From Spirochaetales bacterium (lineage in GTDB: Bacteria > Spirochaetota > Spirochaetia > SZUA-6): 9,788 nucleotides of DNA. Within the stretch, counting starts at the first letter, position 1; each line of letters begins with the position of its first letter. The position numbers and the translations under genes are program-made. The stretch spans positions 1 to 9,788 of the forward strand of contig QILZ01000404.1 in assembly GCA_003233545.1 (NCBI GenBank). Reading direction: 5' to 3'. The notes beneath the pieces are model-generated. The model ran no database searches. It was given only the letters and a program-made list of their open reading frames with translations, and was not told the DNA's origin. Positions 1 to 5,281 of this stretch are shown one piece after another.

Positions 1-1610
1 CTCATGGGTGAAAAGGGTGACGGCGAAGTCGCCCCTTCGGCCCAGTCTTCCCTGTTGCTTCCCCTCCGCTGAGCACCCAAAATGTATATATCGGTAATTC
101 GATAACGGTCCTTCATATCTTTAAGATGTGCGGTAATATCGTCGAATCGAGCCAGCCTGATAATTTCTCCGTGTTCATTATAGACAAGACCGGGATGCTC
201 CCGGTTCTTCCACCAGTATACCCTTGTAAACCCGTGAATATCCGGAAATATCTCCAAAATAATTCGTCCGCGTATATCAGGAATTACATTGATTCTACCG
301 CTGCATTCCGGACAGAGCATCCACCGGGTATTCTTTTTACCTCTTTTAAATACGGTATAGTCATACTGTCCGAGCCTTTTAAAGATGTAAGAACCTGTGT
401 ATCTTCCTTTATCCTGCCCGGGCTGTTTAGATATTTCCAACTTTATGTCGGCATACTTAAGATATTTTTCCAGGGTAACACCGTGAACGGAATTATTCGT
501 GTATATTCTTAAAAAATAATCGAGCTTTGTCGGCGGGAGATCAAAAACGAAATCATGCTTCGTTCCTATGATAATGTTGGTAAATGCAGTTGCGAGGGGG
601 ACATCATACTCCTTCGGAGAGAATATACGTTCAAGGATTATATTCGCCCTTTTCCGTACTTCATGGATATCATGCCCCGATGCAGAAACAACAAGCCGGA
701 TAATCTCCCGCAATGAACCGTAATCATCGGATCTTTTATATCTCCGGGCCAGCCTGTCCAGTTCTTTAACCGCCTTTACATTTTCTTCGTAATTAAACCG
801 TCCGGTATTATCATGGAAATGTTCATTTAACCGCAAAGCATATGTATGCCTGCTGCTCTCCGTAAATTTGGGAACCTTTTTATAAAAAGGGATAACCGGC
901 TTTTCTTCCTGAACAATTAATGAAACACGCACCATCTCATCGGTAAAACTATCGAGTACCAATGCGGTTTTTTTATGAATTTCTTCCGTATGCAGGAACC
1001 CTGTTTCTATGGCGCGTTCTTCAATAATCATTAATGATGTAAACACGGACAACAGATTCCCATTATCATGTTTTGTACTGTAAAAAAGAGTATCGAACAT
1101 AGTAAGCGGCAGATAAACAGTCGGGATTTCCGGCCAGTCGGGACCCGGGCCTACATGAGAAATTATGGTTGCGATGCCGGGCAGATGGAAGAATGAAGGC
1201 ATACCGCTCTTCTCTTTAACGACCACAAAGCGGCGCTTTGTTAAATCCCTGCTTTTACTCCTGATTACGGCATTGTGAATAAAATAAACGGCATTTATTA
1301 CCCTCGAGGACAGGTGAGCATCTCTTTTAAACCCTGCAATAATACCAGGATTATCTCTCGAAATAGCCTGAAAAATAGAATTTTTAAAATCCGATAAATA
1401 AGAATAAATCGATTCCAATTCCGGTTCCTGTCCCGGTTCCGGACTTAACCGGGACAGGATATCTTTATCGGGAAAAAACGGAAAAGCTCTGTTTTCCGCA
1501 AAAGCCGATTTAATTTCGGATTTAACCGAATCGTTATCTAAAAAATCCTCATCGATATTTGTAGTATCATAAATCTTAACTAAAGATGCACCCCTCGCTA
1601 TAATCCCCAT
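1..1610 (-). CDS. Large GH13-like alpha-glucan-active protein, N-terminal 536 codons (C-terminus beyond window)
   Basis: An uninterrupted minus-strand frame runs from ATG at 1610 to the left edge, so the C-terminus is missing. The only in-frame ATG after the upstream stop (TAA, 1625-1623) is 1610, four bases past the stop of the winged-helix gene; the ribosome site is weak (AAAAGAA), so translational coupling is likely. Residues 1 to about 430 match no family I recognise. Residues about 390-430 (GRYTGSYIFKRLGQYDYTVF) read like the beta-sandwich that precedes the barrel in GlgE-type GH13 enzymes. Then come CPEC, a GRIILEIFPDIHG strand and, near residues 490-536, ITAHLKDMKDRYRITDIYIL followed by GSNREDW and SPSPFSPM, which resemble the first barrel strand and the loop after it in GH13. 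The GH13 catalytic Asp/Glu/Asp would lie outside the window, so activity cannot be judged. The alpha-glucan gene context supports an amylase, glucanotransferase or maltosyltransferase role. Reading frame near certain; GH13 assignment moderate. Confidence 0.72.
   Translation of the reverse strand, partial: MGIIARGASLVKIYDTTNIDEDFLDNDSVKSEIKSAFAENRAFPFFPDKDILSRLSPEPGQEPELESIYSYLSDFKNSIFQAISRDNPGIIAGFKRDAHLSSRVINAVYFIHNAVIRSKSRDLTKRRFVVVKEKSGMPSFFHLPGIATIISHVGPGPDWPEIPTVYLPLTMFDTLFYSTKHDNGNLLSVFTSLMIIEERAIETGFLHTEEIHKKTALVLDSFTDEMVRVSLIVQEEKPVIPFYKKVPKFTESSRHTYALRLNEHFHDNTGRFNYEENVKAVKELDRLARRYKRSDDYGSLREIIRLVVSASGHDIHEVRKRANIILERIFSPKEYDVPLATAFTNIIIGTKHDFVFDLPPTKLDYFLRIYTNNSVHGVTLEKYLKYADIKLEISKQPGQDKGRYTGSYIFKRLGQYDYTVFKRGKKNTRWMLCPECSGRINVIPDIRGRIILEIFPDIHGFTRVYWWKNREHPGLVYNEHGEIIRLARFDDITAHLKDMKDRYRITDIYILGAQRRGSNREDWAEGATSPSPFSPM
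1426..1459. repeat. Perfect 13-bp inverted repeat (stem-loop) inside the GH13-like gene
   Basis: TCCTGTCCCGGTT at 1426-1438 is exactly complementary to AACCGGGACAGGA at 1447-1459, with an 8-base loop. It lies in codons about 51-62 of the GH13-like gene and encodes part of a Pro/Glu-rich stretch (SPEPGQEPELE). The stem is GC-rich in an otherwise AT-leaning gene. It has no T-run after it on either strand, so it is not a typical terminator. It may be a small palindromic element captured in frame or an mRNA structure; it may also be chance. Confidence 0.7.
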
Positions 1611-1614
1611 GGCA

Positions 1615-1842
1615 TCATTCTTTTAAATAAACCCTGGCTTTTTTCCCTTCACCGAAAAAAACTACTTTGTTCTCCCGTGCAAGCCAGCCTAAAGCCTCGT
1701 AGAGCAGATCATTGGACAGGTTCGTCCGATACTTTAATTTTGGTATCGTCATGCCGGAATCTCCGTCCTCTATCGACTGCCATGCTTTTAAGGCCTTCCA
1801 TACCTCACCGGCTGCAATACCTATCCTTTCGACAACATCCAT
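1615..1842 (-). CDS. Small winged helix-turn-helix protein (DUF2582-like)
   Basis: A 75-residue protein that is almost entirely one winged-helix domain. Helix 1 is around GEVWKALKAW (residues 12-21). A helix-turn-helix spans about 31-57 (TIPKLKYRTNLSNDLLYEAL, then GWLAREN), and a beta-hairpin wing follows (VVFFGEGKKARVYLKE). The LYEALGWLAREN signature resembles the DUF2582 winged-helix family, whose members are small proteins without a ligand domain; its function is not well established. ATG at 1842 is preceded by GGAGG five bases upstream. The gene is first in a minus-strand pair, with the GH13-like gene starting four bases after its stop. Its place beside the divergent promoter suggests a regulator of the glucan genes or of itself, but this is inference: the domain could equally mediate protein contacts. 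Confidence 0.85.
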   Translation of the reverse strand: MDVVERIGIAAGEVWKALKAWQSIEDGDSGMTIPKLKYRTNLSNDLLYEALGWLARENKVVFFGEGKKARVYLKE

Positions 1843-1847
1843 TCTTT

Positions 1848-1852
1848 CCTCC
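1848..1852 (-). promoter_or_regulatory. Ribosome binding site GGAGG for the winged-helix gene
   Basis: CCTCC on the plus strand reads GGAGG on the minus strand, five bases before ATG 1842. It is a strong site and fixes this start. Confidence 0.85.
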
Positions 1853-1903
1853 GAACTTTTTATCTTAAAAAAACAAAATATCTCTGTTAATAACTTTTTT
1901 ATT

Positions 1904-1932
1904 CTTAAACCGTATCGAATTATAACTATAAT
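1904..1932 (+). promoter_or_regulatory. Predicted promoter for the debranching / GT4 / glgP operon
   Basis: A perfect TATAAT lies at 1927-1932, with only a weak -35-like CTTAAA (1904-1909) 17 bases upstream. Start of transcription would be near 1939, about 30 bases before ATG 1968. The poor -35 beside a perfect -10 would fit a promoter needing an activator, or a weak promoter. The element overlaps the divergent minus-strand promoter, so RNA polymerase could probably occupy only one at a time. Confidence 0.45.
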
Positions 1933-1948
1933 GGAATAGGATAATCAA
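1919..1948 (-). promoter_or_regulatory. Predicted sigma70-type promoter for winged-helix / GH13-like pair
   Basis: On the minus strand a TTGATT -35 (1948-1943) and a perfect TATAAT -10 (1924-1919) are separated by 18 bases. Transcription would start near 1912, leaving a leader of about 70 bases before ATG 1842. The -10 abuts the oppositely directed TATAAT at 1927-1932, forming the palindrome ATTATA-AC-TATAAT. Prediction from consensus only. Confidence 0.55.
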
Positions 1949-1952
1949 CTAT

Positions 1953-1957
1953 AGGAG
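1953..1957 (+). promoter_or_regulatory. Ribosome binding site AGGAG for the debranching enzyme
   Basis: AGGAG lies ten bases before ATG 1968 and supports that start. Confidence 0.75.
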
Positions 1958-1967
1958 CAATTAATAA

Positions 1968-3989
1968 ATGAATAAAGATTTATGTAATTCGGAATGGCTG
2001 CTGACAAACATGAAAGGAGGCTATGCCCTCGGAACCGGAGACCTGGTAAATTCCAGAAAGTACCACGGTCTGCTTATTGCATCGTCGAAAGATTTAAAGC
2101 GAACACACCTCGTATCCTCCGTGGAAGAAAAATACGAAATTATGGGCGAGACCTTTTTTACGGATTCGAATAACTATCCGGATGTCGTGTACCCCAATGG
2201 TAAGAATTACCTGGAACATTCAGGACTCCGCCCGTATCCCCTGTTTAACTACGAAGTACCTTCCGCAAGAGGGGCGGTTATTATCCTGAAAGAAATTTTT
2301 ATGGATGAAACTGAAAATATTACCCTTGTAAGGTACCGTAATATGGGTAATCTGACACTTAAATATTCCTTTCGATATAAATTCAGCTTAAGGGATCATC
2401 ACAGTGTAAACCGGCCCGGTTTATTTGATTATATTCCCACAGAGGCCGGAATAACGGACACCGGTCTTTACAGAAGAGGAGTTATAAAACGGGGAGACAA
2501 CAAAGTACAGGCATACCTCTATACCTTTTCGGGGAATTTAATCGAAGACCCGGTAATCTTCAGGAATGTTTTCTATAAAAAAGAAGCATTAAGAGGGTAC
2601 GATGCCTATGAGGATCTTATTTCTCCCTTTCTGCATACCGGGGTATTTAAGCCGAATGAATGTACAGAGGTCATTTTTTCCGACTGTGATCTTAAAAATC
2701 CGAAAAAAGACAGCTTGGAAAATATCAAAAAAAGAATCCGTGAAAGATATACCCGTCTTAAAAAGAGAGTATATCATTTTAAAACCGCTACCGCGCAGCA
2801 GACCGGATTATTAAAGAAAGACAAACTTAAACCGCACGACTATCCCGGTATACTAAAAGCGATGATGAACGATTTTAAAATCGATAAGGATATTGTCGCA
2901 GGATACCCCTGGTTTTCTGCCTGGGGAAGAGATACCATGATTTCTCTCGAAGCCTATACCGGGGAAAGCGAAGAATCCGGTTTCGTTTTATCCGTTCTTA
3001 AAAGTTACGGCAGAAAACTGCAAAACGGCATACTTCCCAATGTAAAGGGAGAAGGGGGCAGAGGGGCAAACTACGATACTGTCGATGCCTCTCTGTGGTT
3101 CGTGCAAAGAGCATACGAGTCTTTTGCTGATTTTAGCGGCGCAGAAAAAAGGACAATCTATAAATACTGCAAAGAAATACTATTAAACTATATGTACAAC
3201 GGCACTCTCCCTTTCTTCTTCGATCCCGGAGATGGTCTTATCGTTTTAAGAAAAAACACAGGCGCAGCTTTAACATGGATGGATGCAAAAGTCGACAACA
3301 TACCTGTTACACCCCGTTACGGGAAACCAGTGGAAATAAATGCCCTCTGGTACAATACTGTCAGGATAGTAATCGAAATGGCCGGCGAATTAAAGGAAAG
3401 AGTAGTAGCCAACGGTACATACTCCATAAATACGGAAGAACTTGACAAAACCGCATCTTTAATAAAAGAGAGTATGGGTAAATTCTACTGTAATGCCATC
3501 TTAGGTGATCGTCTCGAAGATGACAGACCTGTCCCCGAAATAAGACCTAATTTCGTAATCGCACTCTCACTTCCCTTCGATTTCACGGATATTAAACACC
3601 TGAAAAAGGCATACGAAACAGCCGCCGGTAAACTGTTAACGCCTTACGGGCTTCGTACCTTATCCGAAGATTCACCGATGTTTAAGGGTCTATACACCGG
3701 GGATCAGAAAACAAGGGATTCGGCCTATCATCAGGGTACGGTATGGGCGTGGCTGCTTCTCCCCTATGCAAAATTGCTTAAGAAGATAACAGGCGAAAAT
3801 AATGTCTTATATACCGAACTCGAAAGGATAACCGCAAAGATAAAGGCGAAAATATCAGACGGCATTTATGCTTCGGTTGCAGAGATATGGGACGGGAAAA
3901 ATCCGGAAGAACCTAAGGGGACGCCGGCCCAGGCCTGGTCGGTAGCCGCTTTATACTGTATCGAAAAGATTATGGAAGACTGCACTTGA
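1968..3989 (+). CDS. Glycogen debranching enzyme (amylo-alpha-1,6-glucosidase, GH133 type)
   Basis: A 673-aa cytosolic enzyme expected to hydrolyse the alpha-1,6-linked glucose stubs left when phosphorylase shortens glycogen chains. Residues about 1-275 form the bacterial/archaeal-type N-terminal domain, opening with EWLLTN, GGYALGT and SRKYHGLL. Residues about 290-670 form the (alpha/alpha)6 barrel. Signatures are YPWFSAWGRDTM (WGRD at 319-322), ANYDTVDASLWF, TWMDAKVDN (Asp439), INALWYN, YHQGTVWAW (from 587) and SVAEIWDG with Glu639, then a PAQAWSVAALY tail. By analogy with the glucosidase domain of fungal debranching enzymes, Asp439 and Glu639 are the likely acid and base. Length and motifs look complete, and no signal peptide is visible. 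The N-terminal motif reads TNMKGGYAL where the family usually has TNGLGGYAS. It is first in a plus-strand operon, with the next start 49 bases downstream. Isoamylase-type GlgX is excluded because no GH13 motifs are present. Confidence 0.95.
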   Translation: MNKDLCNSEWLLTNMKGGYALGTGDLVNSRKYHGLLIASSKDLKRTHLVSSVEEKYEIMGETFFTDSNNYPDVVYPNGKNYLEHSGLRPYPLFNYEVPSARGAVIILKEIFMDETENITLVRYRNMGNLTLKYSFRYKFSLRDHHSVNRPGLFDYIPTEAGITDTGLYRRGVIKRGDNKVQAYLYTFSGNLIEDPVIFRNVFYKKEALRGYDAYEDLISPFLHTGVFKPNECTEVIFSDCDLKNPKKDSLENIKKRIRERYTRLKKRVYHFKTATAQQTGLLKKDKLKPHDYPGILKAMMNDFKIDKDIVAGYPWFSAWGRDTMISLEAYTGESEESGFVLSVLKSYGRKLQNGILPNVKGEGGRGANYDTVDASLWFVQRAYESFADFSGAEKRTIYKYCKEILLNYMYNGTLPFFFDPGDGLIVLRKNTGAALTWMDAKVDNIPVTPRYGKPVEINALWYNTVRIVIEMAGELKERVVANGTYSINTEELDKTASLIKESMGKFYCNAILGDRLEDDRPVPEIRPNFVIALSLPFDFTDIKHLKKAYETAAGKLLTPYGLRTLSEDSPMFKGLYTGDQKTRDSAYHQGTVWAWLLLPYAKLLKKITGENNVLYTELERITAKIKAKISDGIYASVAEIWDGKNPEEPKGTPAQAWSVAALYCIEKIMEDCT

Positions 3990-4026
3990 CTGATTCGAAG
4001 TGGAATTCTTACAAACCCGATCCTGC

Positions 4027-4031
4027 AGAGG
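4027..4031 (+). promoter_or_regulatory. Ribosome binding site AGAGG choosing ATG 4039 for the GT4 gene
   Basis: AGAGG sits seven bases before ATG 4039. The longer reading from GTG 4000 has no such site upstream, and its extra 13 residues lie before the conserved first strand, so 4039 is preferred. Confidence 0.65.
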
Positions 4032-4038
4032 CCATTGC

Positions 4039-5247
4039 ATGACCGTTCTGATGCTCTGCTGGGAGTTTCCTCCGTTTATTGCCGGAGGGCTCGGCATGGC
4101 CTGCTACGGTATTGTAAAGGCGCTCCTTAAGTTAAACGTAACCGTCTTTCTCTTTCTTCCGGCCAATTTCCCTCTTTACTTTAAACTTACACTTCCGGAT
4201 GATGCGGATAGTTTAAAACCTTCCTTTTTTTTACGGAAAGATGAAGATAACTTTAAGATGAGAAACTTTAAATCGTATGCGGAGCAATTACAGTATTTAG
4301 GATTAAATCCCATACCGGAAACCTATCTCTACAATGATGCGGTTTTTCAGAGAGTAAGGAAGTTAAAGGAAATAGTGTCCGGGTATGCGGAAAAACTTGA
4401 ATTCGATATTATCCACGCCCATGACTGGCTTACATATCCGGCTGCCTGTTTTTTAAAACAACAAACTAAGAAGCCGCTTGTAGTTCATGTGCATTCAACC
4501 GAGTACGACCGTTCGTGCGGCCCGGGAAATGAAATAATACACAGAATAGAACGTATGGGCCTTCTCATGTCCGATGCGGTTATTGCCGTATCGAATTACA
4601 CTAAGTCCGTTATCAGGGAAAAGTACGGTACAGATGCGGAAAAAATCAAAACAGTGTATAATTCATATACATTGTCTAAAATACCGGTAAAAAAGAAACG
4701 CATCTTTAAAGAACCTGTAATTCTCTTTTTAGGGAGGCTTACCCGGCAGAAGGGGCCTGAATACTTTTTAGAAACGGCAAAAAAAATACATGAACTCTGC
4801 CCCGAAGTATATTTTATAATGGCAGGTGAAGGGGATTATAAGAACGAATTAATCAGGAAATCTGCTGAGTACGGAATGAAAGATAAATTCATCTTTACAG
4901 GTTTTTTAGACAGAAAGGGAGTGGCGGGAATTTTAAATTCATCGGACATACTTATTCTTCCGTCGGTATCCGAGCCTTTCGGCATAACCGTGCTCGAAGC
5001 GATGAGATCGGGGGTTGTCGTTATAGCTTCCGGCAGATCCGGGGTTTCGGAATTTATGAATAATATATATAAAGCGGATTTTAACGACATCGACAGAATG
5101 TCTTCCCTTGCCTGCATGCTGATAAAAAATCCGCAGGAAAGGAAAAAGACTGCGGAAAAAGCCGGGAGAGAGGTGGAAAAAATAAGCTGGGATACAATTT
5201 CCCGTTTAATTATTAAAATATATTTAGACATCCGTGAGGATTTGTGA
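4039..5247 (+). CDS. GT4-type GT-B glycosyltransferase, probable alpha-glucan (glycogen) synthase-like
   Basis: A 402-aa retaining GT-B glycosyltransferase. The N-terminal Rossmann half begins MTVLMLCWEFPPFIAGGLG (GGLG at 16-19), the donor-binding glycine loop of synthase-like enzymes, and carries HAHDW at 126-130. The C-terminal half has GRLTRQKG (Arg233 and Lys238, expected to bind the donor phosphates), MAGEGDY, FTGFLD and the SEPFGITVLEAM motif with Glu312 and Glu320 (E-X7-E). No membrane segment or signal peptide is seen. The frame could extend to GTG 4000, but ATG 4039 has the ribosome site. Between debranching enzyme and phosphorylase, the natural role is chain extension from ADP- or UDP-glucose. 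GT4 enzymes vary, so a maltose-1-phosphate synthase (GlgM-like) or another glucosyltransferase is possible. The end lies 34 bases before the glgP start. Fold certain, exact product not. Confidence 0.85.
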   Translation: MTVLMLCWEFPPFIAGGLGMACYGIVKALLKLNVTVFLFLPANFPLYFKLTLPDDADSLKPSFFLRKDEDNFKMRNFKSYAEQLQYLGLNPIPETYLYNDAVFQRVRKLKEIVSGYAEKLEFDIIHAHDWLTYPAACFLKQQTKKPLVVHVHSTEYDRSCGPGNEIIHRIERMGLLMSDAVIAVSNYTKSVIREKYGTDAEKIKTVYNSYTLSKIPVKKKRIFKEPVILFLGRLTRQKGPEYFLETAKKIHELCPEVYFIMAGEGDYKNELIRKSAEYGMKDKFIFTGFLDRKGVAGILNSSDILILPSVSEPFGITVLEAMRSGVVVIASGRSGVSEFMNNIYKADFNDIDRMSSLACMLIKNPQERKKTAEKAGREVEKISWDTISRLIIKIYLDIREDL

Positions 5248-5269
5248 TATAAGACTGGATGGTATAAAC

Positions 5270-5274
5270 AGGAG
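5270..5274 (+). promoter_or_regulatory. Ribosome binding site AGGAG choosing ATG 5282 for glgP
   Basis: AGGAG lies seven bases before ATG 5282. The alternative GTG 5234 would overlap the GT4 gene by 14 bases, lacks a clear site and adds 16 unconserved residues. Confidence 0.8.
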
Positions 5275-5281
5275 AACAGGT

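Noticed and set aside
126..512. 128-aa open frame on the plus strand
   Set aside because: It lies antisense to the GH13-like gene, resembles no family and has no ribosome site; the minus-strand frame shows clear protein-like motifs across the same bases.
1886..1894. Short inverted repeat GTTA-A-TAAC in the divergent region as an operator
   Set aside because: Arms of four bases in AT-rich sequence are expected by chance; nothing else supports an operator here.
1712..1939. 75-aa plus-strand frame overlapping the winged-helix gene
   Set aside because: It is antisense to a recognisable winged-helix domain with a strong ribosome site, and it runs through the promoter region.
2013..2020. Strong AAAGGAGG ribosome-site-like sequence inside the debranching gene
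   Set aside because: It comes from the codons of the conserved Lys-Gly-Gly motif. The ATG after it (2023) opens a frame of only eight codons in another phase.
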